NCBI GenBank assembly: GCA_030635465.1
Contig: DAOVYU010000075.1
Span: 1-6,145 of the forward strand
Direction of reading: 5' to 3'
Origin: Bacteroidales bacterium
GTDB taxonomy: Bacteria > Bacteroidota > Bacteroidia > Bacteroidales > JAADJA01
Length of the DNA: 6,145 nucleotides
The notes beneath the pieces are model-generated. The model searched no databases. It saw only the letters and a list, made by a program, of their open reading frames with translations, and had not been told where the DNA came from. Positions 1 to 6,145 of the stretch are shown one piece after another. The translations under genes were made by a program, and so were the position numbers. Every line of letters starts with the position of its first letter. Position 1 is the stretch's first letter.

Positions 1-93
1 GATAGGAGAAGGGATACAAAATGGTCCCTGCCCACCACTTAACGGAGCCCAGTGCAATGAATCACTCCAGTTTCCTGTTCCTCCAACCCAATA
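1..93 (-). repeat. Module 3 of the giant protein, first 31 residues only
   Basis: Residues 964-994 open with YWVGGTGNWSDSLHW, the cleanest copy of the module opening in the window. SGGQGPFCIP follows and matches SGGPGGHCPP of module 2, including the Cys. The copy is cut by the window edge. It shows that the tandem array continues to the left. Confidence 0.85.
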
Positions 94-2982
94 CAATGCT
101 AAGGATTCTCCCATGGTGATTTCCCAGTTTTCGTTGTTTCCAAGATCGATGGAATTATTAGCAATAAAAGGTATGTTCCCGGATGCTTTTATATCACGTA
201 TATTGGCGTATTCAATTTCCACGTTTCCATTTTCTTTTTCTATGATGGCCTGTTTGCCATCAAAATCAGACATCAGGAAAATACTACCAGTACATCGGCC
301 ACTGGCATTCCAGTTATCTTTAATTAATTGTGTGGAGTCATGTTCGAAAATGTACTTTTTAGCATACGTAAATGTAAGGTCATTGAATTCATTATTGCCG
401 TAAAACCAGCCTTTGTCTTTCAATGTGGCTGTTCTTATTTTATTTTGACCGCTAATGATTGCGTCATTAAAAATAATGGTTGTATCTATTTGATTTTCTC
501 CCTGGATAGTCCCTGTATCGTAGAAAAGGGCGGTATCAATAGTATTGTTACCTTCAACTAAACCAGATTCATAATAGTATGCGATTTCAACAATGCTGTT
601 GCCATCTAGTATAGAATTTGCTCCATAGTAAATAGCTGTTTTAATGGTATCATCGCCATAAATCCCACTTTCTATATCATACATGATAGATGTATCTATT
701 TTACAGGCTCCTTCAATTTGGCTGAAGGGTCCGTGGTGTGTTACCAAATTATATTCGCAGTAAGCACTATTGGTAATTTTTGATCCTCCACCCATCTGAT
801 GAATATTATTATAGACCAGCTTTTCAGCATTCTTACTTAAAATTTCAGCTATTCCAGTCATCGTTATTATTACGGATGAATCGGCATGGAGATCGTAATT
901 TGAGGCATTGAGATCCCAAACAATCAAATCACCCATTAATTTTACAGTATCATCGTGCAAATAAAGTTTCCGAAAATTTGTATCTGCAGAAGAATATCGC
1001 TTGCAGATAATATTGGATCCATTTGTAGAAACTGATCCACGCTCATGGTAAATAGTATCCGAACACGTGAACTGATCCAGCAAAGTCCATTCACCATCGG
1101 TTCCATTAAACCAAACGTGATCCAGGAATATTTTTTCGGCAGTAAAAACCGTTTTACCACCCAGCCAGTCCTCAAAAAAAGTTTCTCCGATAAATTGCTG
1201 TTCCATTGCTGGATCAAATTTTAAGGATCCGTATATTTTTAAATTATTGGTATCAGGCCCAAATAGTACTGGATTATTTGTCCCATTCCAATCCATATTA
1301 AAACATACAGCATTACGGGTATTGATATTAATTGTATCATTTTCTCCAGCCGAATTACCATCAAAAAAGGCATTATCAAATTCTGTTGGAGGACAATGTC
1401 CTCCAGGTCCACCGGAATTGATATCCCAATGGTTTGAATTATCCCAGTTGCCTTGTCCGTTTACCCAATACAAATCTCTTACCGCCATTGTTTCTATGGT
1501 CCAGTTGGTATTGTTGCCCAGATCAACGGATTGTGAAACTACAAAGGGGGTATTCCCTGAAGCTTGCATGTCACGAATAGAAATATGCGTTCCATTTATG
1601 AAAGTTTCAGATGCAGTAATGGTAGCAATTAGACCATTATATGAGGATTTAATAAAAATGGGGGCTTCGCAAACACCATCAAGATTCCATAATTTATTTA
1701 TGGTTTGGTTGGTTCCATATTCGAAAATGTATTCAAATCCCGGAGTAAAACTTAAGGTGTCAAAAGCGTTATCTCCAACAAAACTACCATCACAATTAAA
1801 AATAGCTTTTTGTGCAAAGTTGTTTTCCTGAATATATCCCATCCTATTTAGAAATAGATAACCAAATACATTGGGACCTTCAATATAAGCAGTATCTCCA
1901 ATTCTGATATAGTCTATCTGGTTTTGGTCGATAATTTTTGCTTGCTCTCCAATAGTAGCTGTATGAATATAATTTTGTCCATCGATTTTACCGCGTAATA
2001 GGATCTCAAGATTTTCAATTTGATGGCTTCCAATAATATTATTGAAAATTGTATCTTGTGTCAGAAATCTTGCATAATGAATCGTATCACTATCATACAC
2101 TGAACCTTGTCCTAAAAATTCAAGATCGTTGACAGAGCAATTGCCATACATATTTCCCGTTCCTTGAAATAAAATAGAATCATAAAATATATGAGCATTT
2201 ATGTTTTGAAGAGATGATCCACTTCCTGTAAAAGTTACCTTATTATAAATAAGTGAAACATTTCCAGTGGTCGTCATATTGGACGAAATATTTAAGATTG
2301 AGTTTCCGGCATTGAAAATTATACCAGTAGAATTGATGTTCCATGAACCATCAACGAATACTTTTGAATTGCCTAAAAATAAACTTCTGGGATTTGTTGT
2401 GGATGAAGAAAATCCGTAGCAACTGATTATCTGATCATTTGAGTGAAGTGTTCCGTAATTTAAAAAAATGGTAGCAGTCACATTCAGGCTGTCCTGAAGC
2501 TCCCATTCGCCTCCAATTCCTTCAAAAATCATGTTGTTTAATATGCTATGTCCGGAAGTGACAATGTCGTTTCCAGGGTCGACCGATTCAAATGTTAATG
2601 TACCTGCATATTCATATTGCATATTTGCAGAAAGTATCAATGATCCGAAAATTTTGAAATTTACGGATGTAGAATTTATGAAGGCAGGATTATTTGCTAC
2701 TGTCGACCAATCAAGTGTTTTACAAACTGCGTTTTCGCTATTGACAGTTACTGTTTGATCAATAGTAGAGAATGAGTTTTCATCAAAGTAAACATTATCA
2801 TTTGCAGAAGGGGGAGTATTATGCAAGATGGAGCCTCCTGAGCTATTGGCCCAGTGGTTGATATCTGACCAGTTTCCACTTCCACCTATCCAAAAATAAT
2901 CATCAGCATGAGAAACCAGAGAAAATAATAATACAATCCCTATTAGGAAGTATCGATTTCTTTTGGTTGAGCAACCCCTCAT
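1..2982 (-). CDS. Giant modular secreted protein with YWVGGxGNW modules, 3' end outside the window
   Basis: The reading frame begins at ATG 2982-2980 and has no stop through base 1, giving 994 codons; the C-terminus lies beyond the left edge. An in-frame TAG at 3003-3001 and no other ATG before 2982 fix the start. Residues 1-26 look like a signal peptide: a basic N-region (STKRNR), a hydrophobic core around 11-23, and likely cleavage after SHA. Two full modules follow (29-504 and 505-963), then the start of a third (964-994). Each opens with YW/FWxGGxGNWxxxxHW and closes with SxDLGNNxNW. Inside each is a run of 17-residue Gly-anchored repeats, probably a beta-solenoid. No catalytic motif is visible, so an extracellular structural or adhesive role is an inference. 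It lies 60 bases downstream of a T9SS cargo gene, same strand. Such proteins often end in a T9SS sorting domain, but that cannot be seen here. The reading frame is certain; the function is not. Confidence 0.9.
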   Translation of the reverse strand, partial: MRGCSTKRNRYFLIGIVLLFSLVSHADDYFWIGGSGNWSDINHWANSSGGSILHNTPPSANDNVYFDENSFSTIDQTVTVNSENAVCKTLDWSTVANNPAFINSTSVNFKIFGSLILSANMQYEYAGTLTFESVDPGNDIVTSGHSILNNMIFEGIGGEWELQDSLNVTATIFLNYGTLHSNDQIISCYGFSSSTTNPRSLFLGNSKVFVDGSWNINSTGIIFNAGNSILNISSNMTTTGNVSLIYNKVTFTGSGSSLQNINAHIFYDSILFQGTGNMYGNCSVNDLEFLGQGSVYDSDTIHYARFLTQDTIFNNIIGSHQIENLEILLRGKIDGQNYIHTATIGEQAKIIDQNQIDYIRIGDTAYIEGPNVFGYLFLNRMGYIQENNFAQKAIFNCDGSFVGDNAFDTLSFTPGFEYIFEYGTNQTINKLWNLDGVCEAPIFIKSSYNGLIATITASETFINGTHISIRDMQASGNTPFVVSQSVDLGNNTNWTIETMAVRDLYWVNGQGNWDNSNHWDINSGGPGGHCPPTEFDNAFFDGNSAGENDTININTRNAVCFNMDWNGTNNPVLFGPDTNNLKIYGSLKFDPAMEQQFIGETFFEDWLGGKTVFTAEKIFLDHVWFNGTDGEWTLLDQFTCSDTIYHERGSVSTNGSNIICKRYSSADTNFRKLYLHDDTVKLMGDLIVWDLNASNYDLHADSSVIITMTGIAEILSKNAEKLVYNNIHQMGGGSKITNSAYCEYNLVTHHGPFSQIEGACKIDTSIMYDIESGIYGDDTIKTAIYYGANSILDGNSIVEIAYYYESGLVEGNNTIDTALFYDTGTIQGENQIDTTIIFNDAIISGQNKIRTATLKDKGWFYGNNEFNDLTFTYAKKYIFEHDSTQLIKDNWNASGRCTGSIFLMSDFDGKQAIIEKENGNVEIEYANIRDIKASGNIPFIANNSIDLGNNENWEITMGESLALYWVGGTGNWSDSLHWAPLSGGQGPFCIPSPI
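94..1470 (-). repeat. Module 2 of the giant protein (residues 505-963)
   Basis: This second tandem module has 459 residues and starts at YWVNGQGNWDNSNHW. Its landmarks match module 1: SGGPGGHC; FDNAFFD (535-541); C560 with W565 five residues on, as in C87/W92; LKIYGSL; DGEWTLLD near W632; C660 followed by an SSAD loop; the 17-residue repeats (757-877); YIFEHD; GRC with C897; and the closing IRDIKASGNIPF...SIDLGNNENW (928-953). The closing Trp sits 11 residues before the next module opening in both modules (494 to 505, and 953 to 964), so the boundary is sharply defined. Confidence 0.85.
352..714 (-). repeat. 17-residue (51-bp) repeat run in module 2, seven rungs
   Basis: The anchoring Gly residues are at 758, 776, 794, 811, 828, 845 and 862, with steps of 18, 18, 17, 17, 17 and 17; all seven anchors are Gly. 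Typical rungs are EGNNTIDTALFYDTGTI, QGENQIDTTIIFNDAII and SGQNKIRTATLKDKGWF, giving a consensus GxNxIxTAxxxxxGxI. It is cleaner than the module 1 run. The first rung in both modules has Cys two residues after the anchor (C760 and C282). A right- or left-handed beta-solenoid is the likely fold, by inference. Confidence 0.8.
1471..2898 (-). repeat. Module 1 of the giant protein (residues 29-504)
   Basis: This tandem protein module of 476 residues starts at YFWIGGSGNWSDINHW and runs to the residue before the next YW. In order it holds: the opening motif; NDNVYFD (62-67); a Cys-Trp pair (C87, W92); an FKIFGSL strand; GGEWELQD near W160; C188 followed by an SSS-rich loop; the 17-residue repeat run (279-418); YIFEYG (418-423); DGVC with C438; and the closing motif IRDMQASGNTPF...SVDLGNNTNW (469-494). 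The same landmarks recur in the same order in module 2. Similarity is at protein level; the DNA copies have diverged, so this is old duplication and not a recent DNA repeat. Confidence 0.85.
1729..2148 (-). repeat. 17-residue (51-bp) repeat run in module 1, eight rungs
   Basis: Taking the Gly of a GxN-type turn as the anchor, the rungs start at residues 280, 297, 318, 335, 352, 369, 386 and 403. Every step is exactly 17 except one of 21. The anchor is Gly in six rungs, Asp at 297 and 352, and Glu at 386 (so five of eight are strict Gly). A typical rung is DGQNYIHTATIGEQAKI: a polar turn with Asn, then alternating hydrophobic residues. The regular period and Asn/Gly turns suggest a beta-solenoid; the fold itself is inferred. 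Confidence 0.75.
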
Positions 2983-3042
2983 TAAAGTTAATTTTAACAG
3001 CTAACTAAAATACTAAAAAAACAAGAGGTATAAAAACAGATA
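2983..3042 (-). other. 60-base spacer between the propeller gene and the giant gene
   Basis: This spacer is very AT-rich and includes a T7 run in the minus-strand sense. No purine-rich ribosome binding site precedes ATG 2982; the leader there is TTAAAATTAACTTTA, which is normal for Bacteroidota. The sequence TATTTTAG is one mismatch from the Bacteroidota -7 consensus TAnnTTTG, but no TTTG-like -33 element sits at the right distance. Read-through from the upstream gene is therefore more likely than an independent promoter. Confidence 0.5.
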
Positions 3043-3288
3043 TTAATAAATGATCAGTTTTTCAGTGATCATCTGATCATTCACTTTTAAAACAACCAGG
3101 TAAATTCCAGGTTGAATAGAAGCAGCATCCATTTTTACTTTTTGTTTTCCTTGCAGCTGCTTGTTTATAATGATTTGTTTAATTTCTCGACCTGATAAGT
3201 CAAATAAACTGATCTGAACCACCGATTTATCGGGTAATTCATAACCAATCCATGTGAATTTTGAAGTTGGGTTTGGAAAAATCTGCAT
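3043..3288 (-). other. T9SS type A C-terminal sorting domain (residues 627-707)
   Basis: This segment codes for the domain MQIFPNPTSK...ISLFDLSGREIK...GKQKVKMDAASIQPGIYLV...TEKLIIY. The NPT near its start, the central LFDLSGRE and the PGIYLV strand with a short basic end are the recognised landmarks of the Por secretion tail. It marks the protein as exported across the outer membrane by the type IX system. It is preceded by a short Gly/Thr/Ser linker (about 607-625). Confidence 0.93.
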
Positions 3289-5166
3289 CTTGTAATCAAT
3301 TGAGTTGATTTCTCCAACAGATGGTGTAGTCACACCACCACCACCATTAGTTGTTTTTAAGATCGTAGCACCAGAGCCTGCTGTATATCCTGTAACCTGA
3401 TCAGTAAATGTCAGGCCTCTTAAATTATTACTCGTGCCTGTATACTGAGGGTACCAGTTAAATCCACCATCTGTTGTTTTGAGCATAACACCATTTTCAC
3501 CAGCAATATATCCTGTAGTATTGTTTGTAAAATAAATATCGTTTAGAGGTGTAGTTACTCCCGAAGGAATTGATAGTACCTCTTCAGAACCAAATACGGT
3601 ACGAATTTTAAGTATCGTTCCACTAAACCCAACAGCAAAAGAAACAGTATCCGATTTTATAAAGACATCATACAAATGTTCTGTTGTATTTGACGGTACA
3701 GGATAAATTTCATTTCCGCCTGAATTTATTTTTAAAATAGTACCTGATTCTCCTACTGCAAAACCTCCATTATCTGATGAAGTTAGATACAAGGAATACA
3801 AATTGTTTGTTGTTCCGGTATTTAAGACTGACCATGTCGTATCACCAGAAGTAGTTTTGATGATAGTTCCATTTGATCCGGCAGCAAATCCCAGCAAATC
3901 ATTCAGGAAGAATATGCTATATAGTATTTCGTTCACACCTGATTCCAATGGACTCCAGGAAATACCTTTGTTCGAAGTTTTGTATATACTGCCTTCTCGC
4001 CCGGCAACATAACCTACATCTGAATTTAAGAAAAAGATTTCCGTTAAATAATGTGTTATAGTATCAATATTGTGTACTTGCCACGATGTAGAATCGCTGT
4101 ATCTAAGCATATAAGGTTTGTCATTGAATGGATCTCCACCAATAGCATAACCATTATTATTTTCAGGAAATACAATATCGTTAAGTGTATAGGCACTACT
4201 GTGAGTTGTGTTTTTCCATGATACTCCGCAGCTATCTGTTTTCAAGATCATACCATTTGCACCAGCTACAACAATGGTATCGCAGATGGTGTCGTTTTGT
4301 ACTTTCTGATAGTATGAAGTAAGAAATGCTACTTCATCATTGGTAAAATAATGTTCCCATGTTGTTCCTCCATCAAGCGTAGTAATAACAATACCGTTTG
4401 CACCCACAACACATCCTGAAAGTTCATCTCCAAAATACACAGAAGTGAGATTATTTTCAACTTGTTCATCAGATACATCATTCCATGTAGCACCAGCATC
4501 AGTCGTTTTCATTATGGTTCCCTGGTTTCCAACAAGATATCCTGTTGATTCGTTAGGAAAGTGAACGTCGAGTAATGGTGGTGTTAATCCGGAAGATAAT
4601 TGACTCCAGGATGTACCTCCATTGTCTGTCCTTAATACGGTACCATCCTCGCCAACAATAATACCGACTTGATCTGTTGCAAAATCTATGGCGTATAGGG
4701 TTGATATTGTTGGAGAATTAACATTCTCCCAATCTTCCCAACCCATTTCAGTTTTTAAAATGATTCCTTTATAACCTATTGCTATAGTCCTGGAAGCTGA
4801 TGGTGTGGAAGCTACTCCATTCAATTTATAATGGGTCCCCGAATTCATCTCATTCCAATCCATTCCATTGGTAGTCTGTAAAATTGTTCCAAAATCACCA
4901 ACTGCATTGGCATATTGTAGTTGTCCGATATAAACGGAAGTCAGATCATTGGGAGTAACTGAATCCATTAAAGTCCAGCTGGAACCATTGTTTGCTGTAA
5001 ATAATATGGAACCATGCAAACCTACAGCAAATCCATTTCCATTCAATATATGAAGGTCATTAATTGAATTGCCTTGTGGTATAGGATATTCCCAATACCA
5101 TTGAGTTATTCCCTGGAAAACCAGTATGAAAAAAATAAGTGAAAGTGTAAAGTGTTTTTTCATCAT
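3043..5166 (-). CDS. Secreted Ycf48/BNR-like beta-propeller protein with T9SS type A sorting domain
   Basis: This is a complete gene of 707 residues. ATG 5166 is followed at once by a second ATG (5163), so MKKHFTLSL is an equally good start. Residues 1 to about 21 form a signal peptide (KKH, then a hydrophobic stretch LSLIFFILVF). Residues 46 to about 610 carry 14 copies of a motif like YxVGxxGTILKTTDGGxTW, the Ycf48/BNR-type propeller signature. Residues 627-707 match the T9SS type A sorting domain: IFPNPTS, then LFDLSGREIK, then PGIYLVVLKVNDQMITEKLIIY-like ending (687-707). Known biology: this tail directs passage through the T9SS and is usually removed at the surface. The gene starts 14 bases after the PorP/SprF stop, so co-transcription is likely. 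No catalytic residues are recognised. Ycf48 itself is a photosystem II assembly factor, but only the fold is shared and no photosynthetic role is implied. A binding or surface-scaffold role is inference. Confidence 0.93.
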   Translation of the reverse strand: MMKKHFTLSLIFFILVFQGITQWYWEYPIPQGNSINDLHILNGNGFAVGLHGSILFTANNGSSWTLMDSVTPNDLTSVYIGQLQYANAVGDFGTILQTTNGMDWNEMNSGTHYKLNGVASTPSASRTIAIGYKGIILKTEMGWEDWENVNSPTISTLYAIDFATDQVGIIVGEDGTVLRTDNGGTSWSQLSSGLTPPLLDVHFPNESTGYLVGNQGTIMKTTDAGATWNDVSDEQVENNLTSVYFGDELSGCVVGANGIVITTLDGGTTWEHYFTNDEVAFLTSYYQKVQNDTICDTIVVAGANGMILKTDSCGVSWKNTTHSSAYTLNDIVFPENNNGYAIGGDPFNDKPYMLRYSDSTSWQVHNIDTITHYLTEIFFLNSDVGYVAGREGSIYKTSNKGISWSPLESGVNEILYSIFFLNDLLGFAAGSNGTIIKTTSGDTTWSVLNTGTTNNLYSLYLTSSDNGGFAVGESGTILKINSGGNEIYPVPSNTTEHLYDVFIKSDTVSFAVGFSGTILKIRTVFGSEEVLSIPSGVTTPLNDIYFTNNTTGYIAGENGVMLKTTDGGFNWYPQYTGTSNNLRGLTFTDQVTGYTAGSGATILKTTNGGGGVTTPSVGEINSIDYKMQIFPNPTSKFTWIGYELPDKSVVQISLFDLSGREIKQIIINKQLQGKQKVKMDAASIQPGIYLVVLKVNDQMITEKLIIY
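3049..3081 (-). repeat. 9-bp perfect inverted repeat just before the stop codon of the propeller gene
   Basis: AATGATCAG at 3049-3057 and CTGATCATT at 3073-3081 are perfect reverse complements with a 15-base loop, which itself contains a further TGATCA. The stem ends three bases before the TAA stop (3045-3043) and is followed by AT-rich sequence with a T5 run about 20 bases on. The stem is only one-third G+C, so it is at best a weak terminator or mRNA-end structure. The bases also code for NDQMITEKLII, which is sorting-domain sequence. Confidence 0.35.
3337..5031 (-). repeat. Fourteen Ycf48/BNR-like propeller motifs at about 41-residue pitch
   Basis: The Gly of each VG/AG/IG pair is at residues 49, 90, 131, 172, 213, 255, 302, 343, 389, 430, 472, 513, 556 and 597. 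Most steps are 41-43; the exceptions are 47 (before 302) and 46 (before 389). The best copies read VGNQGTIMKTTDAGATW and AGENGVMLKTTDGGFNW. Copy 8 (about 340-363) is degenerate, with GDPFNDKPYMLRY in place of GxxGTILKT. Copies 11 and 12 lack the closing Trp. Copy 14 ends in a Gly-rich run that leads to the sorting domain. Confidence 0.85.
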
Positions 5167-5180
5167 GTTGGATTCGAATG

Positions 5181-6145
5181 CTAAAATTCTAAAAATTTAC
5201 AAGGATTTCGTTTTGAAGGTTTATCCGAACCGAATTTTTTCACTAGAGAAAATTCAAATCCTCCTTTATATTGACTTGCATAATGCTGTTTTGAAATATT
5301 AATATCGTACGAAAATAGCACCGTAAATCCGTTATATTCAACACCTACAGTTGGGATGATATCACGTACAACCCTCAACCATAATCCTCCATATAGTTTA
5401 ACTGGTGCCGTTCCAAATACAAGGTTTGCTCCTAGTATTGTTTCATTTACGCCAGCTTGTGTAATGAAATAAACTTCTGGTTTAATAAGCATATTGTCAT
5501 TTATAAGATGTTGTGCTGTGGCATGACCAATATACTTACGGCTTAACTTATTGGAGCTTTGGCCATAGAAAGATTCTTTTGGAGTATTAATGTGACTAAC
5601 ACTGGCACCAACTTCATACATCCATCTTCCATTTACCATATGGTGCACTGACAGTCCAAGATTAAAGTCTACATAAAAAATTGAGGAATTTGTAATTCTG
5701 GACAAGTCCTGTGAACTTCCCAATAAAAACTGCAAAGATGTTGGATCCCATTCATCCCCATAAATCAAATTATTTTTATTGATACTGCGATTTGTAGCTC
5801 CAACACCAACTCCTAAACTTCCATAGAGAGAATTATCAGCGTTAAACCCCTGGCTATATGCTCCAAAAAACATACCCTGTACTTTTTTCAGATCACCATA
5901 TCCAGCGTTGTCATAATAAATATGTGTACCCAGACCAAACCATCCCCGTCCTCTTAAAAATTCAGGGTAAAGTCGGGTATCGCCCCATGCAGTGTAGGTT
6001 TCAAAGGGTACTGTAAAACTGGCTGCCTGTTGTCGGTAATTTACAGCTGCCCTGAAATCACATTCATGGTTTCCGGTAAATGCCGGGTTTACATATAATG
6101 GTGTTGCATACATTTGGGAATAATGTACGTCTTGAGCATTTAATA
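5181..6145 (-). CDS. PorP/SprF-family type IX secretion outer-membrane protein, 5' end outside the window
   Basis: The frame is open from the right edge and stops at TAG 5183-5181; 320 residues are visible. The first visible residues are LNAQDVHYSQ, followed by MYATPLYVNPAF. This matches the mature N-terminus of PorP/SprF proteins, which follows a signal peptide, with likely cleavage after NA. The ATG at 6113 is therefore internal, and only about a signal peptide is missing. Other family signs are RAAVNYRQQ near the N-terminus, alternating beta strands rich in Gly, Tyr and Asn throughout, and a short basic and aromatic tail RNPCKFLEF. The family is a predicted outer-membrane beta-barrel; members assist T9SS secretion or surface attachment of specific cargo (PorP in Porphyromonas, SprF with the adhesin SprB in Flavobacterium). 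The next gene starts 14 bases on. Which cargo this copy serves is unknown; it is one of a large paralogous family and need not be the core PorP. Confidence 0.88.
   Translation of the reverse strand, partial: LNAQDVHYSQMYATPLYVNPAFTGNHECDFRAAVNYRQQAASFTVPFETYTAWGDTRLYPEFLRGRGWFGLGTHIYYDNAGYGDLKKVQGMFFGAYSQGFNADNSLYGSLGVGVGATNRSINKNNLIYGDEWDPTSLQFLLGSSQDLSRITNSSIFYVDFNLGLSVHHMVNGRWMYEVGASVSHINTPKESFYGQSSNKLSRKYIGHATAQHLINDNMLIKPEVYFITQAGVNETILGANLVFGTAPVKLYGGLWLRVVRDIIPTVGVEYNGFTVLFSYDINISKQHYASQYKGGFEFSLVKKFGSDKPSKRNPCKFLEF

Noticed and set aside
113..561. Two overlapping plus-strand open frames
   Set aside because: They are antisense to the solenoid repeats and closing motif of module 2. Their length reflects the low stop frequency opposite this biased coding sequence.
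942..1217. 91-codon minus-strand open frame
   Set aside because: It is in a different frame from the giant gene, which reads through the same bases with conserved module motifs, and has no similarity I can see.
1388..1404. Perfect inverted repeat GGAGGACA-A-TGTCCTCC
   Set aside because: A one-base loop cannot form a hairpin, and the bases encode the GGHCPP residues of the module opening region. It is most simply a codon coincidence.
1247..1831. 194-codon open frame on the plus strand
   Set aside because: It lies wholly antisense to the giant protein, whose minus-strand frame shows clear repeats and conserved motifs through this stretch. The plus-strand product shows no recognisable domain or repeat.
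2531..2758. 75-codon plus-strand open frame
   Set aside because: Antisense to module 1, with no recognisable features.
2987..2998. Palindrome GTTAATTTTAAC as an operator or terminator
   Set aside because: It has a five-base AT stem with a two-base loop, which is expected by chance in sequence this AT-rich.
2983..3042. Independent promoter for the giant gene
   Set aside because: A near match to the -7 element is present, but no -33 element is at the right spacing, and AT-rich sequence makes chance matches likely.
3803..4061. Plus-strand open frames within the propeller gene
   Set aside because: They are shadows of the regularly repeated propeller motifs on the minus strand.
6111..6113. ATG at 6113 as the true start of the PorP/SprF gene
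   Set aside because: The codons before it read LNAQDVHYSQ, a family-typical mature N-terminus, and stay open to the window edge. The real start lies outside.

Overview
The window is AT-rich and looks like a chromosomal segment from a member of the Bacteroidota. The evidence is a PorP/SprF-family outer-membrane protein, a protein ending in a type IX secretion (T9SS) type A sorting domain, and a giant repeat protein with the module opening YWVGGxGNWSDxxHW that I associate with secreted Bacteroidota proteins. There are no purine-rich Shine-Dalgarno sequences before the two starts that can be seen, as is usual in that phylum. A genus cannot be assigned.

All three genes lie on the minus strand and are read right to left. 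At the right edge (6145-5181) is a PorP/SprF-family gene that lacks only its first codons, about one signal peptide. After 14 bases comes a complete 707-residue secreted protein (5166-3043). It has 14 Ycf48/BNR-like propeller motifs at a pitch of about 41 residues, followed by a C-terminal T9SS type A sorting domain. After a 60-base spacer comes a third gene (2982 to the left edge) that stays open for all 994 visible codons and runs out of the window. It encodes a signal peptide, two complete modules of about 460-476 residues, and the first 31 residues of a third.

The close spacing, shared strand and lack of a convincing promoter or strong terminator between the genes suggest one transcription unit for cell-surface or secreted proteins. 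The PorP/SprF protein would be an outer-membrane partner of the T9SS. The propeller protein is a clear T9SS cargo. The giant protein is probably another cargo whose sorting domain lies beyond the left edge.

The most interesting structure is inside the giant protein. Each module contains a run of 17-residue repeats anchored on Gly (7 rungs in one module, 8 in the other), between flanks of nearly constant length. The modules differ in total length by exactly 17 residues. This looks like a beta-solenoid built into a larger tandem module. No RNA genes, CRISPR arrays, insertion sequences or attachment sites were seen. Both strands are accounted for by these three genes, apart from the 14- and 60-base spacers.
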